Of a stretch of 64,000 nucleotides of DNA, positions 46,230 through 57,152 are shown piece by piece. The stretch spans positions 1,511,383-1,575,382 of the forward strand of contig CACRXP010000012.1 of the NCBI GenBank assembly GCA_902702965.1, given 5' to 3'. The notes under the pieces are model-generated. The model was given only the letters and a program-made list of their open reading frames with translations, was not told the DNA's origin and did not search any database. The position numbers and the translations under genes were made by a program. This DNA comes from Spirometra erinaceieuropaei (Eukaryota; Platyhelminthes; Cestoda; Diphyllobothriidea; Diphyllobothriidae). Each line of letters starts with the position of its first letter. Position 1 is the first letter of the stretch.

Positions 46230-48005
46230 ACTGCATTCTAGAGGAGGATACAAGCAGCTGGGATACCTGCGATCCCCTGACAGATACTTCTCTATGGAGA
46301 GTCTGTGATGCCAACTGTGGGACGCTATTTATCCTACCGTCCGGGGTGTCCTCTGACGCGTGCGTCGTCAACATCAGGACTGGTTGGACGACGACGACGA
46401 CGACGACGCTGACATCAGCCGACTGCTCGCTGATAAGCACATGCTGCACAAGCCTACATAAACCACTGACCGGCCTTTGCCGTCGACCAACTCCCGCAAG
46501 GAGGAACGAGAATCGACCTCTGTCTATCGCCTCTCCTAGAAACAATCTACGCCGCGCACCAACTGTCTGGCGGGAAAGCACCGGGATCCGACGCGATTCC
46601 AGCTGATATCTACGAGCACGGCGGCTGCCGGTTGGTGGATCAAGCCACAACGCTATTACAAGAGATGCGGGTCTGAAGACAAGTTCCCATGGCTTCGAGG
46701 ACGCGACGGTAGTCCATCTTTACAATTGCATAAAAAACAGACAACTCTGTGATAACTACGGGGGAGTCTCGTCGTTCACTATCGCTGAGAAGGTCATCGC
46801 ATGCATCTACTTCAACTGCCTCAACGGGCATCTTTGTAAGTACTTCTCCTGTAAAGCCGGGATGACTTTCGGAGCCATTTTGAAACTGCTAACATGATCT
46901 TCGCCGACCGCCAGTTGCAAGAGAAGGATCAGGAAATGCCGACCCACCTCTACAGCAAATTCTGGACTTGATTAAAGCCTTTAACGCGGTGAATCAGGAT
47001 GGATTGTGAAAAGTCATTGAGAAATTTGGCTATGCTGAGCGATTAACGCATATGGTGCATCACTTCCACCCGGGGATGATGGCACGCGTCACGGATGATG
47101 GGACAGCCTCAGAGGCACTTGGAGTAAACAGCGGGGTGAAGCAGGTCTGCATACTCGCCCCAGTCCTCTTCGGCCGTGTGTTTTCTGCCATTCTGTGAAC
47201 GCCTACCGTGACGGACGCCACGAGATCCGCATCGACTATAGTACTGAGGGGCATGTTCTCAACAGCCAGTGCATGCAAGCCCTAATGAGTCTCTCCACGA
47301 CTACAGGCAACGACCTGCTCTTTGCGGACGACTTTGCATTGAACACCACCGCCGAAGGAAATCTGAAAAGAAGCATGGACATCTTCGACGCCGGATGCAC
47401 CAACTACAGATTACCGATCAGCATTGACAAAACGGTATTTATGTACCAACCGTCAGCCAACACAGAATGTGGGACTTTTCGAGTCAATATAAACGACAAC
47501 CGACTTAAAACCGGCTGCGATTCTCCATGCGAAATCGATACGACCTTCGACTGAACAACAAAACTGAACGTGCACAAGGTCATAATCTTGACGGCACTTC
47601 TGTTCGGACTGGAAACCTGGACCGTATACTCCAATTAGGTCAAAAACCTTCATCAGTTTTCTCAGTTGCCTCCTCAGAATACTAGGCCGAGATGGAAGCA
47701 AACGACCGCTGAATAGCAGTCTTGGAATAGCTCTGCTCAGACAACTGCAGCTGCTGAATGATGAACGATCAGTGATTAGCAAACGACTCCTGCGGAGACG
47801 CGCTACGGGTGTCCGCCGACAGGGAAGGCAAAACGGACGCTACAAGGGTACTTTAATGAACTCTCTGAAGCGACTGCGTGTTAACCCAAAAAATGGGAGG
47901 ACCTCGCTCAGGACAGACCGCCCGTCATGAGAAACGAAGGCTGGCGCAACCGGATACGAAGCAAATCTGATTGTCACTGACAAAACAAAAAGGACTGCTC
48001 GCAAG
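46230..48005 (+). mobile_element. Decayed RTE-like non-LTR element (reverse transcriptase)
   Basis: Plus-strand RT pieces occur in order with many frameshifts. There is a QLSGKAPGSDAIPADIYEHG-like segment (about 46560-46620) and LIKAFNAVNQDGL (about 46975), then a HHFHPGMMARVTDDGTASEA-like block (47060-47115). LLFADDFALNTTAEGNLKRS (47318, catalytic ADD) and TVFMYQPSANTECGTF follow, and an LFGLETWTVYSN block (47600) matches the family's LLYGAETWTVY. A GAC trinucleotide run lies at 46390-46412. The family is abundant in diphyllobothriid tapeworms as far as I recall. It is inactive. Confidence 0.85.
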
Positions 48006-48660
48006 TTCTGGGTGCCCCAGATCCTTACTACCTAAAGCCAACCATCTTCAACCTGCCCACGCTGCCAATACACAGTCAGTGTACTAAGCGCCCAGTCAGA
48101 CGTCTTCGAACGCAAGGGAATAACCAATCAGCAGCATCAGCTTATCATTCCACGAACACCCCTAGTGTCACCCCTGCCTCAAGCCCTACGACGACTTCAA
48201 CACTCATCGCCTGTGATAATCCTGACAGCGAACCGCCGCCCTGGCACACTGGCACCGCCATTCTCGTTCAACCCCCGCGTCGATTGCAGCGACCAGCTTC
48301 ACCAGAAACATCGCTTCTAGTCCAACCACCAATGCAACGACATCGGGCGTTCCGTAAGGCAATATCTACATCCCCATCGCCGCCCAACCAGCGACACGGA
48401 CTAGATCCCAACCTGCCAACTTTTCGATCGCATATTCACCTTGGGCATCGGCCTGGTTGGTAGCTTGCGAGTCCATCACACTTTGCGCGGTGCACCGGTG
48501 CTCGGAGCCCTGAAATACACCCTCCGAATCCGTCGCAGCCGCCCAACTGCACAAACTACACGCATATTCACTCACAGCATGGACCTATCCGGTCATATCC
48601 GCATCCATAAAACGAAGCTCCCCGCAATTTCGGCACTCCAAACATACCCTGTTTGACCGA
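48006..48660 (+). mobile_element. C2H2 zinc-finger tail of the RTE-like element
   Basis: After the RT, the plus strand shows a CPRCQYTVSV remnant (about 48056), a Ser/Thr/Pro-rich linker and then LGIGLVGSLRVHHTLRGAPV (48439), which matches the IGLVGHLR.H finger core, and MDLSGHIRIHKT (48578). The cysteine pairs are partly lost. Such fingers follow the RT in this retroelement family and may bind nucleic acid. Here they are decayed. Confidence 0.7.
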
Positions 48661-49040
48661 AAACGCTTCAATATCCGGCACTCACGAGTCCCAGACCACC
48701 AGCACGATCACGGGTAGTGGGCTCACCACTCAATCGATTGCACAGCTCCGAACTAATCCTGTGCAGTGGCTGTACTCTGGGCGCCTGTTGCAACCCTGCG
48801 CCTCTCGCGTGTGCCTCCCTGTACGCACCAGGGCAGCCTGGTTTTGGTCCGCACACTTGCTCGCCGCCGAGATGTCTCGCTGCCCTTCTGTCCGCCTCAC
48901 GCTTCTGGTCAAGCCTCTGTTAAGACCATTCGAGGTTTGTCATTTAACTCGCCTGCGCTTGAGGCCAATCAGCCCAGCTCCCCTGCTGATTGGTAACAGG
49001 CGGACGACAGAATAGCTCAGAACCGTAAACAACTGGCTTA
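48661..49040 (+). repeat. GC-rich dispersed sequence after the RTE-like element
   Basis: Open in several frames on both strands, so no frame can be chosen. The start still resembles the linker after a finger (SISGTHESQTTST). It is probably the 3' part of the retroelement or another repeat. Confidence 0.4.
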
Positions 49041-49257
49041 GACACTTTTGCAGCAACAACTAGATAAGACTTACGGAATACCGCTCTCGCGGACTCTCAG
49101 CCGGCGTATCAATCCTGCCCTGACGATGTCAGTTCTGATCCCGTATACAATACCACATGTAGGCCAGTCGTGTCCGACCCGCATACGTACCCCTCAAGGC
49201 TGCCATTTATTTCAGCCTGACAATGTCCGATTATAATCCGTTATTGCCAGTTATTCT
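49041..49257 (+). mobile_element. Fragment of the non-autonomous tail-sharing retroposon, copy N3
   Basis: CGGCGTATCAATCCTGCCCT, followed by GACGATGTC, TACAATACCACATGTAGGCC and TCAAGGCTGCCATTTATT, aligns with 34217-34400 of copy N1. The 3' tail is absent. An inverted-repeat arm begins immediately after it. Confidence 0.65.
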
Positions 49258-49314
49258 TTTTGCACAATTACCCCCCCCGGACCAAGTAACCCCGGCCACA
49301 AACCAAACCCTTGT
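49257..49314 (+). repeat. Inverted repeat arm flanking SLC13 last exon (left)
   Basis: TTTTGCACAATTAC, CGGACCAAGTAACCCCGGCC and AAACCAAACCCTT recur in reverse complement at 50224-50279. A shorter direct copy lies at 50567-50607. Confidence 0.85.
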
Positions 49315-49589
49315 CCATTCGGATAAAGTTTACCTGGGGACAAGAAAACTTCCTCACGAAGCGCTTGAACATCTTAGAAGAAAACTCATTCATATTTACA
49401 GAAAAACCAGCATTTAGAGGTATGCTGTTAATGTTCCGTAGTTCATACAAAGTAATTTACGGGTGAGTTGAAAACCATGTACCAAGGATAGCCAATCCAT
49501 ATTTACTACATACTGTATTATGTCTGACAGGAGAAACGGCTAAATGCTATAATAAGAACTCCACGTTCTACAGCCGACCCTGCACTAAA

Positions 49590-49750
49590 TTCCAGAGAAT
49601 ACCAGAATTCCAGAGAATCCCGTCTCTTCAATCTAACCCTGAACCCAACCTTAACACTAACCCGAAGTCACCTAGTCTTAGCCATAACCCCAACCCAGAC
49701 ATTAATAATAACCCTAATCTTAGCTGCATCTCCACCCTCTGCAAATTAGC
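49590..49750. repeat. Degenerate telomere-like tract, copy 2 (CCCTAA orientation)
   Basis: A run of TAACCCTGAACCCAACC-like units (about 49638-49715) ends in CTTAGCTGCATCTCCACC, which resembles the TTAGCCGCATCTGC terminal repeat of the element at 11844. It lies in the 3' flank of the SLC13 gene. Confidence 0.55.
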
Positions 49751-49833
49751 AAAAGGCCTTCTATCGTTTGGGGAGTTCATATTCTTGTGGCCGTACATAA
49801 AAAGAAGTCAACGACTTCACAACTGTGTTTACA

Positions 49834-49839
49834 TTTATT
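49834..49839 (-). terminator. Probable polyadenylation signal of the SLC13-like gene
   Basis: AATAAA on the minus strand, about 145 bases downstream of the stop codon at 49984. Spacing and strand fit the 3' UTR. Confidence 0.5.
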
Positions 49840-49983
49840 CTCCTTTGTTGTAGTAAATTAAGTGGTCCTGGTAATCAGTTGATCAGTAGTAAAAGGCGTA
49901 TACAATCATGTAGATGAAACGATGTAGGGGAGCCTTCTAGATCTGGGAGAAGATACCTTGGCGAGGAATGGACAGCTTCACTG

Positions 49984-50136
49984 TCATGGGAGCGTTGCGT
50001 TGGACGCCCCATTTGGCAGACTTGAGTTGGCCCACGAGGGCATCTCATTCAAGTGGAAAAATGCAGTAACATAGGTCATCATGCAGAACAGGACAATCGC
50101 CTCCGTGACGAGAAGGACCTGAAATCCGGTTTTAAC
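49984..50136 (-). CDS. SLC13: SLC13-family transporter, last exon
   Basis: This 153-nt exon enters in phase 0 after acceptor TCTCACTACCAG (ending 50137) and ends CCA TGA at 49984-49986. It encodes VKTGFQVLLVTEAIVLFCMM, the last membrane helix, then TYVTAFFHLNEMPSWAN and a short tail with N-glycosylation-like NSS and NAT sites. Human SLC13 proteins end the same way: VK/R.G..MN, a final helix, then a short Asn-rich external tail. A nearer acceptor (GGATTTCAG at 50125) would drop the conserved VKTGFQ start, so the upstream one is preferred. The exon lies between two inverted repeat arms. Confidence 0.85.
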   Translation of the reverse strand, partial: VKTGFQVLLVTEAIVLFCMMTYVTAFFHLNEMPSWANSSLPNGASNATLP

Positions 50137-50223
50137 CTGGTAGTGAGAAAATTGGCATAGCTATTAAAGATAAGCCAAACTTGAGCAGCACACGGTACCG
50201 CTTACATTTAACTTTATGTGAGC

Positions 50224-50279
50224 AAGGGTTTGGTTTATGGCCGGGGTTACTTGGTCCGGGGAGTAATTGCACAAAAAAT
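50224..50279 (-). repeat. Inverted repeat arm flanking SLC13 last exon (right)
   Basis: Reverse complement of 49257-49314 with few changes. It lies just upstream (in gene sense) of the last exon, in the preceding intron. Confidence 0.85.
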
Positions 50280-51926
50280 AAATGGCAATATTCATTTTTA
50301 CGTGCCAGACGAAGAAATAGAAAGACTTCGCAGTGACTATTGTTTAAGGGCGGTCAGGATGTCTTAAGGTAGTCATCGGAGTAAAAATGCGACGATGCAA
50401 TACCTTTTTGACAATGCATGAAAAGGGGCATTAAATTAATTTACTATTATCATTAAATAGTAAAACTAGTGTCCTCTTTTAATTGTTGACAATATGCCGG
50501 AGGAAAAACTTGTGGTACCGCAAAGTTCTTATGTGTTCAACTCTTTTGCTTAATATAAATGCATTCTGGATTAAGTAATCCCGGCCATAAACCATACCCC
50601 TGTCTTCATTTAAATTTCAAAGTATACAACTTCTAGGGGTTTCGATGTTCCAAGGCAAGAGAAACAATGAGAGTAGACAACTAATAGATCTGACTTGTCT
50701 GCTTAGAAGTCTTGTTTTAACCTAAAATCAATTTTTACTTCAAAGGAAGTTTGCGGTTTAAAATAAAACATAGAGAACCAGAGCCATACCTGAAATCCTT
50801 TAATATAGTCCTATTTACTCAGCATACACCAAAGGAATGAATAATACCTTTATGCATAAGTATTAAGCTTCATTAGTTTTTTGCATATTCTATGACCAAC
50901 CAGGATAGTACATTGATCTTGATTCCATTAAAATGACGACAGTAAGCGCCGTTCGCTTGTATTCTCAAGAAGTAGAAGCGATAACCAGACGGTAATTAAA
51001 AACTGTGAAGACATCAAAAGGCACTTCTGCAGATCTCACAGGATCTAAATGGATTAGTTCTTCAATCTTGACAATGCAACCGTAGGAGAATGAGTCGTAG
51101 TAATCGGAGAGCAGTTAGGAGGCTTCATTAGTTTCAGAAGCCTATGAGAAGCGTGTTTTATCCTTCGGAAAATATACCCACAGTTGGCTATACATGAAGA
51201 TTTGGTGGGAAATGTTACGGACGAGGCGGCTAGTTTGGCCTGACTTGTCTGTGGTTCTCTAATTCTCCAAGTGACGGCGTCAGTGAAGCTCAGTTGCCTA
51301 CCGGGTGGCATTCATTATGTCAAAATACCGCTTTCGTTTGAGACCTTTAAATAGGCGTCCATTAACACCTAAATACCAATGCGTGGTTCGCTATTTAATC
51401 TTAGTCAGGTCAAGGAAACATTTGCATTCGCCATAAAACTCTCGTTAGGGCAGTTCTTCCATACGCCACCCGTAGACACAGCGGGTTATCCGTAGTCAGG
51501 ACACAAGACTGGCTCATTCTTTCCGGGGTTCCCAGTCGGCCTCTGAGGGACTTGTATGCTAAGCAACGTTAACGGATAGTAAACAATTTTGATAAAAAAC
51601 TTTGATAGTGCTATATATCAGAAGACGATTCGGCAAGCAGAATGCTTGGATAAATTAACTCCAGACCTGTACCATTATGCAGCAAGTTGGCAGTTACGCA
51701 CTCTTTAGATAAGGTCCAATTTTCATTCTGATGCGAACTATTCATGCGGTCTCGTGATTTCCACAGAAATGAGAACCAGCGAACCCAAGTCGATAAATCC
51801 TAACCGTTAGAATAATTTTCTCCAGTTGGGACAGGCTGAAATCTCGGAACAACCGAAAACAACATCTGTGCCCCTGGACATGAAAGAGGAGAAGAAGGAT
51901 CACGTGATCTGTTTAATAACTCTTCA
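50280..51926. other. Intron sequence; no feature beyond a repeat scrap
   Basis: Within the SLC13 intron 50137-53321. It contains a partial direct copy of the 49257 arm (50567-50607). The minus frame 51054-51311 is not recognisable. Confidence 0.4.
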
Positions 51927-52259
51927 TTAAATTTCGAGAGCGAGTGAAATTCCCAGAGTTTTGTTGTAGTCCAGTACTCTACGGTATTTAACTATGGTCC
52001 TGGGTGCGCTGGCGTATTGTTGGTCGAAAGTCGTCATTCGGCGAATGCGAGGAAGTGAATGACATAATGCGACAGCCTCCATCAGCCTGCCGTGACGCGC
52101 CGACTGTGGTACGAAGGCGGCGGAGGTTATGGGAAGTTGCCGAAACGCAGTTACTGCCCAGTTTGGCGTCGCGCAAATCGCCACGTGACCGTCAGGGCTC
52201 TGATGTGTGCCCAACCGTGCGACTGTTCTTTCGACTGCCGATTTCGGCATTTTAGAAAG

Positions 52260-52960
52260 CAAATGTCGTATACCGCATCTAATGCAATTGCGGAAAGGAT
52301 ACCTACGTCGGACACACTGGGAGATTACTTTAAATGTGAATGACCGAGCACGCAGGAGTAATGAGGGGAAAAACGCTAACTCTTCAGTGGCGGTCGATTC
52401 GACCGGAAGTGGCCATATTTTCAAGCCTCAAGAGGCTAAAATCCTCGCAAGAGGTGACAACTGCATGAGCGGCGTGCTGATTGAGTCGTGGTTCCCAGGC
52501 CCACTGTCCTTCAACAAGTATAATGACCTTCCGTTACCATATTCTATGCTGAGACTTTCCCTAGGTAGGAGAATCAGTCACGTGGGAAGGGCGCAGGCAA
52601 ACGGCCGAGTAATTATCACACCAACATCCAATACGGATAGTGAAATTGAGGCCATTAATGACTCGGGAGTGGACTGACAAGCCATAATCGCATTAATTAC
52701 GACTCCCAGCGGTGATCGCGAGGGCTGCTAATTATAGTACACATGTGGTCCCACGGCAGCTACGTACTATAAATACTAATCTCCTTGTGCTTCCACAAAC
52801 TTTATCTACAACGCGCTCTTATGATGTGTCCGAAGGAGAATCCGAAACACCAGGCCAATAGATTTCTTGGTCCAGTGATCGCATATACTTCCTCTGAACT
52901 GCATCCGGGAACTCGCCTGTTGACTTCTATCGGCAAATGTAAACCGTTTGCCACCAGCAC
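52260..52960 (+). mobile_element. Decayed Penelope-like GIY-YIG fragment
   Basis: From about 52264 the plus strand matches the copy at 12205-12860 with frameshifts: RKGYLRRTHWE (frame-shifted YVGHTG region), GSGHIFKPQEAKILARGDNC, then LIESWFPGPLSFNKYND and LRLSLGRRISHVGRAQ. The tail at 52845-52925 (AATCCGAAACACCAGGC, CCAGTGATCGCATATACTTC) matches the family's 3' end. It lies in an intron of the SLC13-like gene, antisense to it. The sequence 51927-52259 upstream is open in several frames and may be its 5' part. Confidence 0.8.
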
Positions 52961-53161
52961 CAATAGATCCATATCTTCGACCCCTTGACCTGCTTGTTCA
53001 CGAGGTCTTTAGCTGACAGACCCCGACGCCAGACACGTCAGGAAAATCACCCACTGATCCTGCGACATGCTCTTCTTTTACTAAAACACATATGTCGGTA
53101 AAATAAATATAGCATCGTAGGCCGGTTAGGCTAGATTTAATTTAGCAATTTCGTTGAAAAC

Positions 53162-53188
53162 CTTTTGTTGTTGTTGTTGTTGTTGTTG
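53162..53188 (+). repeat. GTT microsatellite
   Basis: About eight to nine GTT units, in the SLC13 intron. Confidence 0.95.
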
Positions 53189-53321
53189 AGTCTTCGCATC
53201 TGAAAAATCACCGCGTTATCATCACCGTAAATTTGACAGTGCTTCTTACGTAAGTTTAAATATAATGGAAAATTTTAGAGCGAAAAATAATCAATATAAC
53301 ACAAAAGGGTAGAGCGTTTAC

Positions 53322-53453
53322 CATTTCGAGCAGAGGTACGCGCCCCTTAGAGAAGATGATCGCGTTTGGGGGTGTCGATGCAGGCAACATGAAGGCGAGT
53401 GAGGTTGCGATCGTCAGCGGGATACTGAGGAGGAAGGGGTGGACTTGGATCGA
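53322..53453 (-). CDS. SLC13: SLC13-family transporter, exon with PPNA signature
   Basis: This 132-nt exon is phase 0 on both sides (acceptor TAGTGTCAG ending 53454, donor GTAAACGC at 53321). Its codons read SIQVHPFLLSIPLTIATSLA, then FMLPASTPPNAIIFSKGRVP and LLEM. The order HP..L.IP.T...S.AFMLP..TPPNAI.F is the classic C-terminal signature of SLC13/DASS transporters, the region of the second re-entrant hairpin and neighbouring helix. The proline-rich TPPNAI loop is fully conserved. Confidence 0.93.
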
Positions 53454-53559
53454 CTGACACTAGATCAAAGGCATCAGAAAGAAATTAGATAACTTACGTG
53501 TTCACCAGCAAAAGCCGACCTGAACAATAGTTTTTCGTGAGACATGTGCAGATGAAAGT

Positions 53560-53740
53560 GACGACAAAGGCAAGGGAGATTGGAATAACTACTTCCGGTT
53601 TATTAGCCGTCGTCAGTCAGCCTTACCCAAGTCTAGGTTGTGCCACAGCTGAGGCTCGAATCCGAATTCTTGGCTCAGCCTTCTGACATTGGGCCAGGGG
53701 TCCATTTTCCTGCCGGTTGTGACCGGAAATATCTACTTAT
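53560..53740 (-). mobile_element. tRNA-derived SINE (intronic)
   Basis: The minus-strand tail GACAAAGGCAAGGGAGATTG, the TTAGCCGTCGTCAGTCAGCC body and a decayed head (GAGGCTCGAATCC at about 53651) follow the same plan as the copies at 16.8 and 60.0 kb. Confidence 0.7.
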
Positions 53741-53826
53741 TTTGACGGTGCATTCACTGTCCGGATTACGGGACACGCGCGTCCCGTTGTGCCTTGGTCG
53801 CTACGCTATTGCCTTCGAGAGATATA

Positions 53827-54816
53827 CAGTAGGTGGGTTATCTCATGATATTTCAACAGAAACTCCGAAATGCGTTTCCGTTTCGAAAAGATTAATTAAG
53901 TAGGGTTTTAAATCCAATCATCACGCGACATAATTCTAGAATAATTCAGTTACCGTAGGACGCCGGCTTTCGAACAGACTTCTCTTCGGCTGCATCCAAA
54001 AATCGTACTCTGTAAAAAATGGCTACTTAATTAGCATGCATTTTTTTCATTGATTTACGATACCCTTAAAGATTCCATTATATTTCATGGAAAACATGCA
54101 TAAAAATATTCATTCTGTTGCTCATTCAGTAGACAATGACGTCCTCTTTCAATTTTACACTCGATGAAATGGTATAATTCGGTTTTAAAAAAACTTTTCC
54201 AATTCTCGAATAATTTTGAACCCAACCCGCCTGTTACACTTGCATTTGGGGTTCCCAAACGTCAAGCCGTATAATTTCCCCAAACGGAAAACCATACATT
54301 TCTCTACGATAATAAAGCGGGACCATATAGGGTTCATAAAATTTAGCAGTGGATTCGATCCATATTGTTCACTTTACAAGCGGCATTGGCAAATGCAGAG
54401 TCATGACGTTTTATGAAGGGCCCCTTTCACGTTATTTAAAAGTCTCAAAATTAGAAACTTTTTAAAACCGAATTATGTCCTTCCTTCGGGCAAACAATTG
54501 AAAGAAGGCGTACTTTCCTAACGAATGAGCGGAAGAATGAATAATTTATTGCATGTTTTTAAGGAAATAAAATCAAATCTTTAAGGGCATCGGAAATCGA
54601 TGAGAAAAATGCATGCTACTTAAGCAGTCATTTTTTACGGAGTATAGTTTTTGTATGCAACCGGAAGAAAGTTCGAAAGCCGGCATTCTGTGGTAACTGG
54701 ATTGTTATATAATTATGTTGCAGGCTGAATGGCTTTACAACCCTACTTAATTAATCTTCTCTAAACGGAAACTGATTTCGGAATTTCTGTTGAGATTTCG
54801 TGTTAGCCCACTTACT
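53827..54816. mobile_element. TA-flanked palindromic DNA element, copy C
   Basis: It begins TA-CAGTAGGTGGGTTATCTCAT and ends near 54816 with a diverged TAGCCCACTTACT. Left and right arms are inverted over about 360 bp each (for example TCCATTATATTTCATGGAAA near 54073 against its reverse complement region near 54560). The right-hand TA is lost. It is in the SLC13 intron. Confidence 0.8.
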
Positions 54817-55138
54817 TCAAAGCACAGCAGGGCAAGAGTGTCCTGTAACCCGATTGCAAGAACTGTCCGATCGAGTAGGAGATATTACTCCTTGAAACAG
54901 GCACTAGGCCAGACCGAGTGGTTATGTTCTGCGCAGAGCGACAATCCGCTGCATTAGTAGTCCTGGTTCGCGGGGGTTTGAAAGGTTGTAACTTCTTGCA
55001 ATCACAGCTCCATTAGTTTGGTTTTTTGCTAAATCGATTTCCAGCCTTCTGTACAATTACATTATCCATGCCTACTAGCGAGAATTAGACATATATGTGC
55101 TAAAAGTGATCGTTCCAAGAAATGTAGTTAGAAATAAA

Positions 55139-55661
55139 TCACGTTTTTACGAAAGAAATAACTCTAATTGCACAAATTTTCGAAACTAGTGTCCGGTTGG
55201 TCTTCAGACAAACCATGCCTGTCGAACGGTTATGTAAATAGCTGACGTTTATACCAATAGGCGCCCGCTGTATTCGGTTGCCTGGTCGGCATTGGCTGTC
55301 CTCTCTCCATCTGACCTCGAAAATGTACACGGCACGTGAATCGATGTGCTTCTTCAAGCATGCCCGGTCCAAGTAAATATGTTTCCAGAACCTCGCGGAG
55401 CTTCTTTGTTGGGCGGACACCAACGAAGTGGGTTTTCTCTCATACACATATGTGTCCCGCGTCCGGTGTCTGCATAGTTATCTGGAATAAATAGTCCCTT
55501 ATCTTCACGGCTAGTTGCTGCTCATGTGCACGGGTGGGAAGAGATTCCCCGGTTTGGCCACAATAAAATGCAACGCAACTGGCACATGACTTTTTTATAG
55601 ACGATTTGTTTTCTTTCGAGGTAGCCAACCGCAACAAGCTGGCCGCACAGTGTATTTGCAT
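55139..55661 (-). mobile_element. Second-type Penelope-like GIY-YIG fragment
   Basis: On the minus strand, frame-shifted pieces read YKKSCASCVAFYCGQTGESL (cysteines and a YCGQTG motif, the second GIY-YIG signature), PTRAHEQQLAVK, and then a KKHID block (about 55345) equivalent to the INRHID of the family. It differs from the 12-kb type and resembles the commoner Penelope/Athena GIY-YIG pattern. Upstream minus sequence to 55878 may hold the RT end. It is inactive. Confidence 0.7.
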
Positions 55662-55989
55662 GCTTGGACGCTGTCTGTGTCTGGTGTTTGTTCAGCGGTC
55701 TTCTGACGGGCTTAGCTTCATTCGCACACAAGACGGAGTTCGCAAGCCGGTTGGTTTTGGAATTTGGGCGGTCTTTGCTCTGGAACCACCCTTTTTCCTT
55801 AAACGTTTCCGCCGCATGTACTGACGGACAGTTAGTAGAATGCACATTCTGCGAACATAGTGCAGAAATGTATTTCATTTCCGTTTAATAAATGCCTGCA
55901 TCAGAACAATGGATTTTAGCTTGGCTTATTCAGCTGTTAACGGAGTTGCACCTGTGCGACATGGTGTGGTTACTCCCAAAATATAATAT

Positions 55990-56454
55990 GGCCTCACATT
56001 GTTAACTTTACAAGCTACATTGATAAGTGCAGAGACATGACAATTTGTGAACGGCCATTTAACGATATTTAAAAGTTGCACAAATAGAAACTTTTTAAAA
56101 CCGAATTGTGTCCCTCCTTTGAGTATAAAATTAAAAGAAGACGTATTTATCTACCGAATGAGCAAAAGAATGAATATTTTTATGCATGTTTTCCTTGAAA
56201 TATAATTGAACTTTTAAGGGCATCGAAAATTAATGAGAAAGATTCGTGCTACTTAAGTAGTCTTTTTGCAGAGCGTAGTTTTTGCATGCAGCCGGAAGGG
56301 AGTTCATTTGAAAGCAGGCGTCCTGAGTTAACTGAAATAGTATAGAATTATGTTGCAGGCTGACAAGTTTTACAACCCCAGTTAATTAATATTTTCGAAA
56401 CGAAAACGCATTTTGGAATTTCGGTTGACATTTCATGAGTTAGCCAACCTACTG
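55990..56454. mobile_element. TA-flanked palindromic DNA element, copy E (right half)
   Basis: The right arm and end are present, finishing CATTTCATGAGTTAGCCAAC, CTACTG, then TA at 56455. The left arm is missing. It is in the SLC13 intron. Confidence 0.75.
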
Positions 56455-56990
56455 TACATATTTGCACTGGACACATGAAACCCGTCCCCTTTAATCAACA
56501 CATCTGCCTCCCGGTTCTGTTCGGATGTGCACAGAAGCTTCGAGGTAGGAACCAAACATTATCACAGGATATGAGATTCGGTCTCCTAGATACACCTTCA
56601 AAGTTCCACCGGCGACTTTCCACTTTTCCTTTAAGACCGAGGCTGGCATACTCACCGACGCATATAAAGGCTATTTCCTCCAGAGAAGAAGTAATTATGC
56701 AGGCGACAGATGGCGGGCAGCCGTAAAGGGTGATTATCGGCACATGGGTCAAACTTGCATAGTTGGCGTACGAACGTACGTCAGCCTGATGACAACTCAC
56801 CACAAGTACGTTCACTCCCTAATGATCTGACCCGCGTGATGATTCATTTCTGAGCGGGTTCTTCTTAGCCGCCATCATTTAATCTGCCGCCTGATGTTTT
56901 GCATATGTTAGTTTTTCAACTCACGAAGCAATCAAAAAAACACTAAGATTCGCCGAATTGCTCCGGGTAAGTGGAATGCCGGGGACTTAC

Positions 56991-57152
56991 CAAGTCAAAA
57001 ACAATAGGCGCCAGAATGGTCACCGTGGCGGCATTGGTGATGACTTGTGTAAGAATGCCGCCGATGAGTGCCACAATGCAGACGTTTGCAAGGGACGGAA
57101 TTGACCTCATAGCACTTAGGGCTTCGCTGATCACGTTTGACAACCCACTGAC
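56991..57152 (-). CDS. SLC13: SLC13-family transporter, exon with second SNT-like motif
   Basis: This 162-nt exon (54 codons, phase 0 both sides) lies between acceptor GTTTCTTTTTTAAG (ending 57153) and donor GTAAGTCC at 56990. It reads VSGLSNVISEAL.. and ..VALIGGILTQVITNAATVTI, then LAPIVFDL. The ESGLS start and the TE..SNTAT.T..LPI pattern are the SLC13 core. Here the Ser-Asn-Thr motif that helps bind sodium and substrate in known members reads Thr-Asn-Ala (ITNAAT). The Asn is kept. This may alter ion or substrate use, or mark a diverged subfamily. Confidence 0.92.

Noticed and set aside
50125..50136. Alternative acceptor GGATTTCAG for the last SLC13 exon
   Set aside because: It would delete the conserved VKTGFQ start that matches the family. 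The upstream acceptor at 50137 gives gap-free continuity.
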